From contig JALOLX010000004.1 in the NCBI GenBank assembly GCA_025455765.1, forward strand, positions 1 through 21,243: a stretch of DNA of 21,243 nucleotides. Reading direction: 5' to 3'. Positions 1-7,892 of this stretch are shown here, one piece after another (the first letter of the stretch is position 1; each line of letters begins with the position of its first letter). The notes beneath the pieces are model-generated. The model was not told where the DNA came from and ran no database searches. It saw only the letters and a program-made list of their open reading frames with translations. The position numbers were made by a program, and so were the translations under genes. The stretch is from Flavobacteriales bacterium. GTDB lineage: Bacteria; Bacteroidota; Bacteroidia; Flavobacteriales_F; PHOS-HE28.

Positions 1-783
1 GAGGTCCTTCAATCCCTGTTGGGCCACCGCTGAAGAAGCGAGCCACTGCTCCAACTTGACGCGTTGTTCGTCCCAGCTGCCCTTCAGCTCGAACAGCGGT
101 GCAATGCCCTTGATCGCGGACTCGCTCACGCCCTTCTCCCGCATCTCCTCCTCCACCTTCTCACGACCGATCTTGTCCAGCTTGTCGATGGCGGTGACGA
201 TGTCCACCACTTTCTCCGGTTGGCCGCTCACTTCGGCGATGCCGCTGAGCACCTTTCGGTCATTGATCTTCACCACCACCTTCAGCCCGAGCTGGGTGAA
301 GACGTCATCGAACAGCTGGACCAGCTCCACCTCGCTCAACAGGCTCGTGCTTCCGATCACGTCCGCATCGCACTGGTAGAATTCGCGGTAACGTCCCTTC
401 TGCGGACGGTCGGCACGCCACACGGGTTGGATCTGGTAGCGCTTGAAGGGGAAGACCAGGTCGTTCTGGTGCTGCACCACGTAGCGGGCGAAGGGCACGG
501 TGAGGTCGTAACGGAGCGCCTCATCCGCGAAGCCCTTGCTGCGGTCCTCCAGGGCGCGCTCCAGTTCAGCACCGCGCTTCAGCACCTTGAAGATCAGCCT
601 GTCGCCCTCCTCGCCGTACTTCCCCGTGAGCGTCTCCAGATGCTCCATCGCGGGCGTCTCCAGCGGCAGGTAGCCGTACTTCTGGAAGACCTGTTCGATG
701 GTATTGAAGATGTACTTGCGGCGCAGCATCTCCTGCGGACCGAAGTCGCGGGTGCCTTTGGGAATGGAGGGCTTGGTGGCCAT
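1..783 (-). CDS. hisS: Histidine--tRNA ligase, N-terminal 261 residues (3' end beyond window)
   Basis: Charges tRNA-His with histidine in the cytoplasm; class II aminoacyl-tRNA synthetase. The reverse strand is open from an ATG at 783-781 to the window edge. It shows the family's N-terminal PKGTRDFGP block (residues 8-16), the LRYDLTVPFARY histidine-binding/ATP region (90-101), and class II motif 2 as WRADRPQKGRYREFYQCDAD (122-141), with the motif 2 arginine in the GRYREF stretch. The C-terminal catalytic motif 3 and anticodon-binding domain lie outside the window. The next gene upstream, porP, ends 113 bp away and a hairpin repeat intervenes, so hisS is probably transcribed from its own promoter (TACCTTCG box at 798-791). 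No frameshift is seen. The family assignment is close to certain. Confidence 0.97.
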   Translation of the reverse strand, partial: MATKPSIPKGTRDFGPQEMLRRKYIFNTIEQVFQKYGYLPLETPAMEHLETLTGKYGEEGDRLIFKVLKRGAELERALEDRSKGFADEALRYDLTVPFARYVVQHQNDLVFPFKRYQIQPVWRADRPQKGRYREFYQCDADVIGSTSLLSEVELVQLFDDVFTQLGLKVVVKINDRKVLSGIAEVSGQPEKVVDIVTAIDKLDKIGREKVEEEMREKGVSESAIKGIAPLFELKGSWDEQRVKLEQWLASSAVAQQGLKDL

Positions 784-790
784 GGGGCCG

Positions 791-798
791 CGAAGGTA
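791..798 (-). promoter_or_regulatory. Candidate -7 promoter box of hisS (TACCTTCG)
   Basis: On the minus strand TACCTTCGCGGCCCC ends directly at the hisS ATG (783). It resembles the Bacteroidota -7 consensus TAnnTTTG with C for the third T, and the same TTCGCGGCCCC string recurs before ettA. It implies a very short or absent 5' leader. No clear TTG -33 element was found at the usual spacing. Confidence 0.45.
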
Positions 799-810
799 CC
801 ACCCCCGCAA

Positions 811-852
811 AACAGTGGACCGCCCAGGCTGAGCCCTAGGGCGGTCCACCGT
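811..852. repeat. 42-bp hairpin repeat, copy 1 (likely minus-strand terminator)
   Basis: Contains a perfect 11-bp inverted repeat, GTGGACCGCCC (815-825) and GGGCGGTCCAC (839-849), with a 13-nt loop. On the minus strand the stem is followed by TGTTTT, as in an intrinsic terminator, and it starts 45 bp after the porP stop codon, so terminating the cargo-porP transcript is a sensible role here. An almost identical copy, including the loop and flanks, lies at 5731-5773, where no gene needs terminating. Confidence 0.75.
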
Positions 853-896
853 GCTGGGTGGCCGTCATGATCAATGCACGGCCCACCGGTTATTGC

Positions 897-1904
897 TCAT
901 CGCTTGCGGCGTTCGATGGTGGCGAACAGGACAAGCTCTGCGACGCCGTTCGTATAGGCCTGCCGCTGCACCTGGGTGATGGCGAGGTCGTAGCTAAGCT
1001 GGCCTCCGAAGGCTCCCCAGCGCAGGGTACTGGTGAAGCTGGCCACGCCATCACTGGAAGCCTGTGCCCCGATACCGGCCGCCCACTCGGCATCACCCGT
1101 ACGGAAGCCGCGCTGCCCTCCTACACCGAAGAGGTAGGTGGCACCACCACTTACCACCGCACGCCCCCCTTGCAGCGACATCAGCACCAGGGGCTCCCAC
1201 CCGGCAGGCCCATCGCCCAAATGGCCTGAAAGGAAAGCCGTGTACCTGCGCGCCAACCGAACGTCCGCTTCGCGGTCCAACGAGAACCGGGGTGCGTTGA
1301 GGTGATGGACGGCCATACCGGCCTGCATCTGCCGGTGCCCCGCAGACCGCCCTTGACCCACCGGACGGTACTGCAGATGCAGGCCCATCCCCACCTCGGG
1401 TGCGAGGATGGGTCGTTGACCGAACTGTTCACCCGAAGGGATGGAGGCATCGTACGCCAGGCCGTTGTATTGACTGGCCCAAGCACCGTCGGCCGCGTCC
1501 ACCCAATGGTTCATGGCGCCCGCATGGAAGCCTGCCGCCAACTGGGTTCCGGAAGCCACTTTGAGGCGATAGGCCACAGCGAGTAAGGCCGATGTAGTGC
1601 GCATCCGGGGTGCGCCCGCCCGTTCATCGGTCACTACCATGCCCCAGGCCAGGTGGTCCTTGAAGGTCGCGGTGGGGCGCTCCGGATCGCCCAACGGTGC
1701 ATGCATGCTGAGGGCCGATGCCTGGTAGCGGACCAGGGCTTTGTTGATACGATGCCGATGCCCTGCAGCCACCTGCATGCCCGCCTCACTGCCGGCGCGG
1801 GCCGGGTTGAGCAGGGTGCCCATCAGGTGCGGCTGCGTAAACCGCGGCATCTGTGCCTGCAGCGTGGCTGCGAAGCACACCAAGGGAAGTAGGCGGCACC
1901 TCAT
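897..1904 (-). CDS. PorP/SprF family type IX secretion system outer-membrane protein
   Basis: Predicted outer-membrane beta-barrel of 335 aa. PorP/SprF proteins work with the type IX secretion system, and paralogues are commonly encoded next to large type B cargo, which they are thought to help export or anchor. The N-terminus is a signal peptide (MRCRLLPLVCFAATLQAQ), followed by the family-typical opening with FTQPHLMGTLLNPARAGS: the mature protein starts with a short stretch ending in 'NPA.aG'. The rest alternates aromatic, basic and glycine-rich strands and ends in a strand close to the C-terminus (VLFATIERRKR). Its ATG overlaps the stop codon of the cargo gene (ATGA, 1904-1901), indicating translational coupling. 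A hairpin downstream probably terminates the transcript. Family call is based on the N-terminal motif, length and neighbour; the exact paralogue is unknown, so no symbol is given. Confidence 0.88.
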   Translation of the reverse strand: MRCRLLPLVCFAATLQAQMPRFTQPHLMGTLLNPARAGSEAGMQVAAGHRHRINKALVRYQASALSMHAPLGDPERPTATFKDHLAWGMVVTDERAGAPRMRTTSALLAVAYRLKVASGTQLAAGFHAGAMNHWVDAADGAWASQYNGLAYDASIPSGEQFGQRPILAPEVGMGLHLQYRPVGQGRSAGHRQMQAGMAVHHLNAPRFSLDREADVRLARRYTAFLSGHLGDGPAGWEPLVLMSLQGGRAVVSGGATYLFGVGGQRGFRTGDAEWAAGIGAQASSDGVASFTSTLRWGAFGGQLSYDLAITQVQRQAYTNGVAELVLFATIERRKR

Positions 1905-4900
1905 CGCATCAGGGTGATCTGGTGATCGAAGACATCCACAGCGCCATCGGCCCGAACGGCTTGCACCAACACGTGGTAGGGACCGCCCTGTGCCGGGCTA
2001 CCGTGATCGGTGCCATCCCACAGAGGCCGCATGCCTTCCGCACCGAACACCTCCTGCCCCAACAATGAGGTGATCACCATGCGAATGGCTGTGTATTCGC
2101 CCCCCAGTGGCTGGAACACATCGTTCAGTCCATCGCCGTTCGGCGAGAAGTGCGATGGGAGAAAGAACGCCGGTACGGGCGGGAGCTCCACGGTGATCGC
2201 CACACTATCGCTACTGATGCAGCCGAGCGTGCTGGTGATCTGCACACGGTAGGTCACATCAGTTGTGGGCATCGCGAAGGTGGCCAGACAGGTGTCGCAA
2301 GCCAGTCCTGCCACGGTGTTCCACGCGATGGTGGCACCAGGCTGCTCAGGGATCATGCTGACCTCCAACCGAGTGCTGTCGCCCAGCAGGATGGTGGTGG
2401 GGTCAGCCCACAGCGTGGCCACGAAGGTCCCCGTATCGCCCACGGTGGCCGTGACCTGATACGTGCAACCAGCGGGATGTACGTAGGTGGCCGTGTACAT
2501 ACCCGCAGGCAGATCGGTGATGAACGCGCTATCGCCGGGCACTTCGCCCCAGGAGAAGGCGTGGGGGCCAGCGGCCGCCAAGAGCAGTACTTCCACCGAG
2601 CCGTTGGCCGCACCACAGGTTGCAGTGTGTACCAACACGGTGTCCAACGGATGCATCGGCTCCACCAGCACGAGGCTGTCCGTTCGCTGGCAGCCGAGCG
2701 TATCGGTGATCACCACCGCGTAGGTGCCTGCCATCAGTCCGCTGAGGCTCGCGGTGGTATCGCCAGAAGCAGGCCACAAGAAGGTGATGCCAGGTGCGGG
2801 AAGGGTGTCGGAGGCCAACGCGATGGAACCCTGGGCCCCACCATGGCAGGCCACATCGGTGGTGTTCCAGGCCACGTTCGGTACCGCATGCACCATCACC
2901 GATACCGTATCGTGGTCCAGGCAGCCGAACTGACTGGAGGCGGTGAGCACGTAGGCGGCCTGGCCTTGAAGCTGATCAGAAGGAGCGTTGACGCTGGCAC
3001 CTGTGAGCGCGAGGTCGGCCGGGCCTGTCCAGGTCTGGATCACCCCACCGGTTCCGTTCAGGGGTATGCTATCACTTTGGCAGACATGGTCCGGCGCGGT
3101 GGCGATGGCCTCCGGGTAAGTATCCACCACGATGTTCACCTTGGTGCAGGGGCCGGTCACATCCACCCCTTCCGAGCGCACATAGATGGTCATGTTCTGG
3201 GTGGGCATGAAGGTGACGCACTCGCCGATCTCCATGAAATTCACAGGGTCGCCGCATACACTGTGGTACCACATCCAATAGTGCCCGTTGCAGAGGTAGC
3301 CACCGCTGGTGCAGAGGGTGATGCTGTCGCCGAGGCATACGGCCAGGAAGGGCTCTGGCTGGGGCTCCCAAGGTCCGCCGCCACCATTCCCGTTCCACCA
3401 GGCCGACCCACCGCCGCTACAAGGTCCGTTGGGACCATCCGGGGAGATCCCGTAGCAGGGCGTGGAGCGATCCGTCTCGAACACGCTCACGAACACATCC
3501 TCTTCACCCCCGAGGGTCAACTGGAAGCCTTCCGTTGCGATGCCTTCCATGGATGTGGTGGCACCGACCACGGACAGGATGCTGAGACCGTACATGGCCA
3601 TGTCGGCGACGTCTTCGTCGGCGATCCCCCCGTAATAGCGTTGCACCGCCAATGTGTCCGTTCCCTTCATCATGGTCACGAACACATCCGTACCCATGGG
3701 TATGGTATCCATCGGCTCTGCCAGCGTATCCACCACGGATCGCACGCTACTGCCGGCCACGAACGTCCAACCCTCCGCATCGTGGAACAGGCTCACGGCA
3801 TGGTCATCGCCCGGTCCGCCCAGATAGGTGGCCCCCAACACCTGCTGATCTCGATAATGGACCAGCAATGCATCGATCCCGCCCAGCGTGTCAGGATGTA
3901 CGGCATTGATGGCAAGACCGGTTGAACGGGTGTGGCCGCACATCGCCATGCTGCTGTCCGCGACCGTCACATCGGTGAACGCATCATCCGCAGCACCGCC
4001 GAACAGATGGGCGTGCAGCACTGCAAAAGCCGTGTCCAGCACGAGGTACAAGGCATCTACACCACCGCGCGCCGTATCCACCGTGAACGTGAGGCCACCG
4101 GTAGTGCTGCCCACAGCATGGAGCGTGCTGTCATTGGCCACCAACAATGCGGCCAGCTCGTCCTCGCCGGGTCCGCCCACGAAGGTGCTGCGCTCCAATA
4201 GCCCCTGCGCATCGAAGCAGGCTACAAAGCCATCCCGGCCACCGGCACGGGGCACCGCAGGCGCCACACCCAGCGTATCGAACAGGTCGGCGCCCTCGCT
4301 CCACCCACAGGCACAGGTGCGCCCGTCTGGGAAGGCGAACACATCAGTGACCATCTCCTCGGCCATGCCTCCGATGTAGGTGCTCCACGCGCGGAGACCG
4401 GTGCTGTCGAACAGGGCCAGGAAGGCATCGCGACCACCCGCTAACTCCAGCTGTGCTGCGCTATCCGTGGCCATGCCGGTGGTCGAGGTGGTCCACCCAC
4501 CCAGGCGGACCCTGAACTGCTCATCCACTGTGATGGCGTGGATCTCTTCCTCTCCTTCGCCACCGTAGTAGGTGGTCCAAATGCGCGAGCCTTGCGGTGC
4601 AATGCGCGATACGAACGCATCGGTGGCACCACCAGCGTGGACCGATTGCCCGGCACCGGTAGTGACGAACGTGGGGGCCCCGGCAGTGCGACCGGCCACA
4701 TAGCTGAACCCATGCTTATCCATGGCCACGGCGAGCGCCGCATCAGCGAGTTCGCCACCGTGATAGGTGCCCCAGCGCAGCCGTACAGTGGGATCCACCA
4801 CCAGGCGTCCACCGCGCCCCGGTTCGATGCCCTTCACCACCCGAAGTCCAAGCACGGCTTCTCCATCAGACTCCTCAATGACCTCATAGATCACTTCCAC

Positions 4901-5500
4901 CGGTGCTCGCTCCGCCCCCACCCAACTGGCCGGTATGTGTTCGATAAGCTCATCATCACCCATACGCAGCACCAGTTCGTTCCCACGGACCGTGATGGCA
5001 TCATACCCTGTATAGCGGATGCGCACCTGTTCCAGCTGGCGGGGATGCGTAGCGACGATGTCGTACTTCAGCATCCGGTCAACGATGCGCAGGTCCAGTG
5101 TCACACCTGGATACAGCTCTTGGAGCTGAACTTGATCATGATGTCGAACATCAACGACATCGCTTCCACGGCCCACGAAATGGAAGCGGTCCGCATGAGT
5201 GCCGGCCACTTGTACCCGGGGCATGGCCGACGCACCCTCGAACCGCATTTCCACGTGATCGTAGCTGAAGTGGCCAGCAATACCGGCTATGGGCCGATAT
5301 CGATCATAGCGCAAGGCATGGTCCATCACCTGTACGTTCAGCCCTTCTCCGGTAGGCCATAGGAAGCGTACTTGCGGTGTGGGATCACCGCATTGATCGC
5401 GCAACTGGCCACGATTTTCCACGAAGCCAGTGAACGGACCCGCGCTCGCAGCAGTAGATGCTGCGAGCATGATAAGTGTGAGTGTCGATCGGATGTTCAT
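1901..5500 (-). CDS. SBBP-repeat, SprB-repeat giant protein with gliding-motility-type C-terminal domain (T9SS type B cargo)
   Basis: A 1199-aa secreted, cell-surface protein. The chosen start (ATG 5500-5498) opens directly into a signal peptide (MNIRSTLTLIMLAASTAASA); a start 54 nt further upstream would add a non-signal extension. Next comes the N-terminal domain typical of such proteins, beginning GFVENRGQLRDQ (about 25-245). About seven SBBP beta-propeller-like repeats follow (about 244-650), each with a TYYGGEGEEE-like block. Then come a Gly/Pro/Trp-rich linker with several cysteines, an Ig/PKD-like region, SprB-type repeats (DVACHGGAQGSI block), and the CHU_C-type domain (last ~90 aa) with FSPNGDGLNDVF and the terminal HQITLMR. 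This C-terminal domain is the known type B sorting signal for type IX secretion. The downstream PorP/SprF gene overlaps by 4 bp. Likely role: surface adhesin or gliding-related protein; the ligand is unknown. Confidence 0.93.
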   Translation of the reverse strand: MNIRSTLTLIMLAASTAASAGPFTGFVENRGQLRDQCGDPTPQVRFLWPTGEGLNVQVMDHALRYDRYRPIAGIAGHFSYDHVEMRFEGASAMPRVQVAGTHADRFHFVGRGSDVVDVRHHDQVQLQELYPGVTLDLRIVDRMLKYDIVATHPRQLEQVRIRYTGYDAITVRGNELVLRMGDDELIEHIPASWVGAERAPVEVIYEVIEESDGEAVLGLRVVKGIEPGRGGRLVVDPTVRLRWGTYHGGELADAALAVAMDKHGFSYVAGRTAGAPTFVTTGAGQSVHAGGATDAFVSRIAPQGSRIWTTYYGGEGEEEIHAITVDEQFRVRLGGWTTSTTGMATDSAAQLELAGGRDAFLALFDSTGLRAWSTYIGGMAEEMVTDVFAFPDGRTCACGWSEGADLFDTLGVAPAVPRAGGRDGFVACFDAQGLLERSTFVGGPGEDELAALLVANDSTLHAVGSTTGGLTFTVDTARGGVDALYLVLDTAFAVLHAHLFGGAADDAFTDVTVADSSMAMCGHTRSTGLAINAVHPDTLGGIDALLVHYRDQQVLGATYLGGPGDDHAVSLFHDAEGWTFVAGSSVRSVVDTLAEPMDTIPMGTDVFVTMMKGTDTLAVQRYYGGIADEDVADMAMYGLSILSVVGATTSMEGIATEGFQLTLGGEEDVFVSVFETDRSTPCYGISPDGPNGPCSGGGSAWWNGNGGGGPWEPQPEPFLAVCLGDSITLCTSGGYLCNGHYWMWYHSVCGDPVNFMEIGECVTFMPTQNMTIYVRSEGVDVTGPCTKVNIVVDTYPEAIATAPDHVCQSDSIPLNGTGGVIQTWTGPADLALTGASVNAPSDQLQGQAAYVLTASSQFGCLDHDTVSVMVHAVPNVAWNTTDVACHGGAQGSIALASDTLPAPGITFLWPASGDTTASLSGLMAGTYAVVITDTLGCQRTDSLVLVEPMHPLDTVLVHTATCGAANGSVEVLLLAAAGPHAFSWGEVPGDSAFITDLPAGMYTATYVHPAGCTYQVTATVGDTGTFVATLWADPTTILLGDSTRLEVSMIPEQPGATIAWNTVAGLACDTCLATFAMPTTDVTYRVQITSTLGCISSDSVAITVELPPVPAFFLPSHFSPNGDGLNDVFQPLGGEYTAIRMVITSLLGQEVFGAEGMRPLWDGTDHGSPAQGGPYHVLVQAVRADGAVDVFDHQITLMR

Positions 5501-5512
5501 GGCATTCGTTTT

Positions 5513-5554
5513 TTGTTGCAACAAGTTTGACCATTGTTGAACAAGTTCGAACAA
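5513..5554. promoter_or_regulatory. Cluster of three TTGTT/AACAA palindromes upstream of the T9SS cargo gene
   Basis: TTGTTGCAACAA (5513-5524, perfect), TTGTTGAACAA (5534-5544) and AAGTTCGAACAA (5543-5554, perfect GTTCGAAC core) sit 13-54 bp upstream of the start codon at 5500. Their centres are about 20.5 and 9.5 bp apart, close to two and one helical turns, so they face the same side of the DNA. This looks like an operator for a dimeric DNA-binding regulator of the cargo-porP operon. The regulator is unknown. Confidence 0.4.
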
Positions 5555-5606
5555 CAGAATATCCGATCAATATCCAGCCCTAACGCTTTTTATAAAGGGA
5601 GCACAC

Positions 5607-5622
5607 GATCGTCTGATCGATC
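5607..5622. repeat. GATC octamer-type repeat, short copy
   Basis: GATCGTCTGATCGA (5607-5620) is identical to 16990-17003 in the array behind ettA. It carries GATC at 5607, 5615 and 5619. Confidence 0.5.
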
Positions 5623-5730
5623 ATTCGTTACAGAACAGAATACCCTGTTCAGCGCATGACCATCATGAAGAGAACGAGCAACGGTAGATAGCAAAAGGGA
5701 ACGGCGACCACTTCTTTCCACCCCACAAAA

Positions 5731-5773
5731 AACAGTGGGACCGCCCAGGCTGAGCCCTAGGGCGGTCCACCGT
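5731..5773. repeat. 42-bp hairpin repeat, copy 2
   Basis: Matches copy 1 (811-852) except for one inserted G in the left arm, and the flanking CACCCC..CAAAA is also shared. On the minus strand the hairpin is followed by TGTTTTTT, so it would act as a minus-strand terminator. However, it sits upstream of both divergent genes, about 180 bp before the TPR gene and 230 bp before the cargo gene start. It may be a mobile or REP-like element, an attenuator in a long leader, or the relic of a lost gene. Confidence 0.75.
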
Positions 5774-5784
5774 TCCAGAACGTA

Positions 5785-5800
5785 TCCGCCTTGCGGCGGA
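5785..5800. repeat. Small hairpin TCCGCC-TTGC-GGCGGA
   Basis: A perfect 6-bp stem with a 4-nt loop, 12 bp beyond hairpin repeat copy 2. No T-run follows on either strand, so it is not an evident terminator. Confidence 0.4.
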
Positions 5801-5932
5801 CCTTCGCTCACCACAAGGATACAGGACAAAGCAACCACCTGTGTACCACATTACGTCGGTTCTATACACGTCCAAAAGCGTAGCCGGGCCGGGTGAACTA
5901 CCTTGCGGAACGGTTGTTGCTCAGCTTCTCAG

Positions 5933-6661
5933 ATGCCTTCACTACTTGCCTCCCTCGCCCTCCTGCTCGCCTTGCTACCACAGGCCTTGCTGGCCCAACA
6001 CCTCACCTTCAGCGAATGGCAGATGGAGGCGCACCGCGATGGACGATTGAACCCGGCCTTCAAGGGACACCGCCTGACGCCCGAGCAGAAAGCGAGCAAC
6101 AACGAGTTGGTGAAGCAGGTGCTCGCCACGGGTGCCGACCGTCGTTCGGCCTCTGACCATCTGGTGGACCTGGGCCGCCAGCACCTCGCGGAAGGCGATC
6201 TGCGCAAGGCCATGTACCGCTTCAACCACGGCTGGCTGGTGGACAGCACCAATGCGCGGGTGTACCACGGATTCGGGCTCTTCTTTTCCGCACTGGACCG
6301 CAGCACCGAGGCAGGCACCCAGTTCGCGCTCGGCCTTGACCGCGACAGCAGCAACGTGGACCTGCTGCGCGATATGTCAGCCACCCTGTTGGCCGAACAG
6401 CTGAAGTTGCGCGAAGAGAAGCCTGAACGTGCGGACACCATGGTAAAGGCCGCGCTACACCTGCTCCTGCGCGCCGAACAGCAGGCACCGAACGACACCA
6501 CCGTGCTGCTGCGGATCGCATCGTGCCACGTGCTGTTAAAGCAGTGCGCGGACGCTCGTGCCTGGACCGAGCGGTACGAAAAAGCGGGCGGAAGCGGCGA
6601 ACCACGGGCAGTGCTCCGGGAGAGCCTGCGGCAGACCTGCCCCACCCTCACCACCCGCTAA
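5933..6661 (+). CDS. Exported tetratricopeptide-repeat protein
   Basis: A 242-aa protein of unknown specific function. The ATG at 5933 is chosen because it begins a clean signal peptide (MPSLLASLALLLALLPQALLAQ); the TTG at 5903, 30 nt upstream, overlaps a promoter-like TACCTTG box and would add a polar Cys-containing leader. There is no lipobox cysteine, so the product is probably periplasmic or secreted. The region of about residues 60-200 is helical with TPR spacing: a block containing LGRQHLAEGDLRKAMYRFNH, then YHGFGLFFSALDRSTEAGTQ, then a pair around LLLRAEQQAPNDTTVLLRIA and CADARAWTERYEKAGG. TPRs mediate protein-protein contacts. The KTSC gene starts 47 bp downstream with its own promoter-like box, so co-transcription is possible but not required. 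Confidence 0.78.
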   Translation: MPSLLASLALLLALLPQALLAQHLTFSEWQMEAHRDGRLNPAFKGHRLTPEQKASNNELVKQVLATGADRRSASDHLVDLGRQHLAEGDLRKAMYRFNHGWLVDSTNARVYHGFGLFFSALDRSTEAGTQFALGLDRDSSNVDLLRDMSATLLAEQLKLREEKPERADTMVKAALHLLLRAEQQAPNDTTVLLRIASCHVLLKQCADARAWTERYEKAGGSGEPRAVLRESLRQTCPTLTTR

Positions 6662-6684
6662 GCCCCCACTACGCCGGAACTTCC

Positions 6685-6692
6685 GACCTTTG
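6685..6692 (+). promoter_or_regulatory. Candidate -7 box (GACCTTTG) of the J-domain/KTSC gene
   Basis: GACCTTTGCGGCC lies 16 nt before the ATG at 6709. It matches TAnnTTTG except for G in the first position, and continues with the CGGCC seen before other starts in this window. No obvious TTG -33 box. Confidence 0.35.
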
Positions 6693-6708
6693 CGGCCGAG
6701 TTACGCAT

Positions 6709-7155
6709 ATGAAGAAGATCCTTGAAAGCCGCCGGGCCCTTGGCGCCACTGCGAAAAGCGACCTCGCCGAGCTGTCGCGGCTGTACAAAACGCTCATGAA
6801 GCAGCACCACCCGGACCGCTTCACGGATGAGACCGAGCGGACACAGGCCGAGGAGACCAGCAAGCACTTGATCGAAGCGTATCACTTCCTGGTCAGCATC
6901 AACGACGAGACACACGCGAAGAATACTGAAGAATACGAGCGTACCACGAACACGGCCCCCATTACGGACTGGCAGTACAAGGCGCAGGTGCTCACCGTGA
7001 ACTTCGGGGATGGCACGGTTTATGAATACTTTGGCGTACCGGCCAACGTGTACAACAAGTTCCTCAACACCAACGGCAACCCGCGTTTTGCGCGGCGCCA
7101 TATCTTTCTGTCCTTCACCCGCCGCAGGGTAAGCGGCCCTAAAGTCGAAGCATGA
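6709..7155 (+). CDS. J-domain-like / KTSC-domain protein
   Basis: A 148-aa cytoplasmic protein with no signal peptide. Residues 22-62 resemble helices II-III of a J-domain, with the diagnostic HPD tripeptide at 34-36 in LYKTLMKQHHPDRF; in DnaJ proteins HPD stimulates the Hsp70 ATPase. A linker (about 63-88) precedes a KTSC domain (about 90-141) recognised by VNFGDGTVYEYFGVPANVY and the closing FARRHIFLSF. KTSC domains occur alone or fused to other modules, and the name reflects occurrence next to lysyl-tRNA-synthetase-like proteins; their biochemical role is not settled. The ATG at 6709 is preferred to a longer in-frame start at 6523, which lies inside the TPR gene. The stop overlaps the next gene (ATGA, 7152-7155), suggesting translational coupling. 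Confidence 0.85.
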   Translation: MKKILESRRALGATAKSDLAELSRLYKTLMKQHHPDRFTDETERTQAEETSKHLIEAYHFLVSINDETHAKNTEEYERTTNTAPITDWQYKAQVLTVNFGDGTVYEYFGVPANVYNKFLNTNGNPRFARRHIFLSFTRRRVSGPKVEA

Positions 7156-7892
7156 TCCGCCCGGTGCTCCTCTCCATCCTCGCATTACCATTTGCAGGTC
7201 AGCTAAGCGCACAACAGGAACTCGTTCCCAATGGTGGCTTCGAGGACGTGAACAAGAAAGTGGTCACCTACGATCAGTTCGCCCACGTGACGGACTGGTC
7301 CAACGCTACGCTGGCCCAAAGCGAGGTGTTCGATAAGAGCGCTTCGGCCAAGACCGTCGGCATTCCAGCGAACGACTACGGTACCATGGAGCCCAAAGAC
7401 GGCGAGCGCTATGCCGGATTCATGGCGTGGAAGGCCGATGTGCGGAAGAACTTCGACGCCATGGATGCCAACGATGCCTTCGTGCCGGGTTGGAACAGCT
7501 TGAGCGACTACCTGAAGTGTACGCTCAACGCTCCGCTGAAGGAAGGAAAGAGCTATGAGCTGGTGATGTACATCGCATTGGCCGGCAACAGCGACCGCAC
7601 CATCAATGGGATCGGCGCCTATTTCAGCACCGTGGACATCCAAGAGCCACACCTGCGTATGCTGCAGGAGATCCCGCAGGTGTTCATGGAAAAGCCCATT
7701 GAAGAGAAGGGCAAGTGGATCGAAGTGCGCGAACGCTTCAAGGCCGACGAGAAGTCCCTCTACCTCATCATCGGCACCTTCCCCTACGGCGGTCTGGAAG
7801 GCAAGCAAGTGGTGGAAGGCGCGGATAATCGCTACGCATACTATTACATCGATGGTGTTTCGCTGAAGGAAGTAGTGGAGGAAGCCGAGTAA
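7152..7892 (+). CDS. Exported protein with N-terminal 'NGGFE' carbohydrate-binding-like fold
   Basis: A 246-aa protein with a signal peptide (MIRPVLLSILALPFAGQLSA, cut near residue 20-21). The mature start LVPNGGFEDVNKK is the opening seen in many Bacteroidota exported proteins whose N-terminal jelly-roll-like domain precedes an OmpA domain. Here no OmpA peptidoglycan-binding motif follows: the protein ends after one domain with YAYYYIDGVSLKEV, the typical last strand of that module. It is therefore a stand-alone module or a truncated relative. It overlaps the KTSC gene by 4 bp although one product is cytoplasmic and this one is exported. Ligand and role are unknown; the fold is inferred from the opening and closing motifs only. 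Confidence 0.75.
   Translation: MIRPVLLSILALPFAGQLSAQQELVPNGGFEDVNKKVVTYDQFAHVTDWSNATLAQSEVFDKSASAKTVGIPANDYGTMEPKDGERYAGFMAWKADVRKNFDAMDANDAFVPGWNSLSDYLKCTLNAPLKEGKSYELVMYIALAGNSDRTINGIGAYFSTVDIQEPHLRMLQEIPQVFMEKPIEEKGKWIEVRERFKADEKSLYLIIGTFPYGGLEGKQVVEGADNRYAYYYIDGVSLKEVVEEAE

Larger units (their letters stand above)
5501..5932. other. Divergent intergenic region (432 bp) with palindromes and repeats, no convincing gene
   Basis: Lies between the minus-strand cargo gene and the plus-strand TPR gene. It is more AT-rich than its neighbours at its cargo-proximal end. It holds three TTGTT/AACAA-type palindromes (5513-5554), an octamer-type GATC repeat (5607-5622), hairpin repeat copy 2 (5731-5773), a small hairpin TCCGCC-TTGC-GGCGGA (5785-5800) and a promoter-like TACCTTG box (5899-5905). 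The minus-strand open frame at 5590-5838 runs straight through the repeat, has no family resemblance, and was not accepted. Confidence 0.7.

Noticed and set aside
2150..3925. 591-codon plus-strand open frame opposite the T9SS cargo gene
   Set aside because: It is antisense to a clearly recognisable SBBP/CHU_C protein; the His/Arg/Gly-rich translation has no domains. Long antisense frames are expected at this GC content.
5590..5838. Possible small minus-strand gene (82 codons) in the divergent intergenic region, which would give hairpin copy 2 a reason to exist
   Set aside because: The frame runs through the hairpin repeat itself and has no family resemblance, no promoter-like box and no signal peptide followed by a plausible domain.
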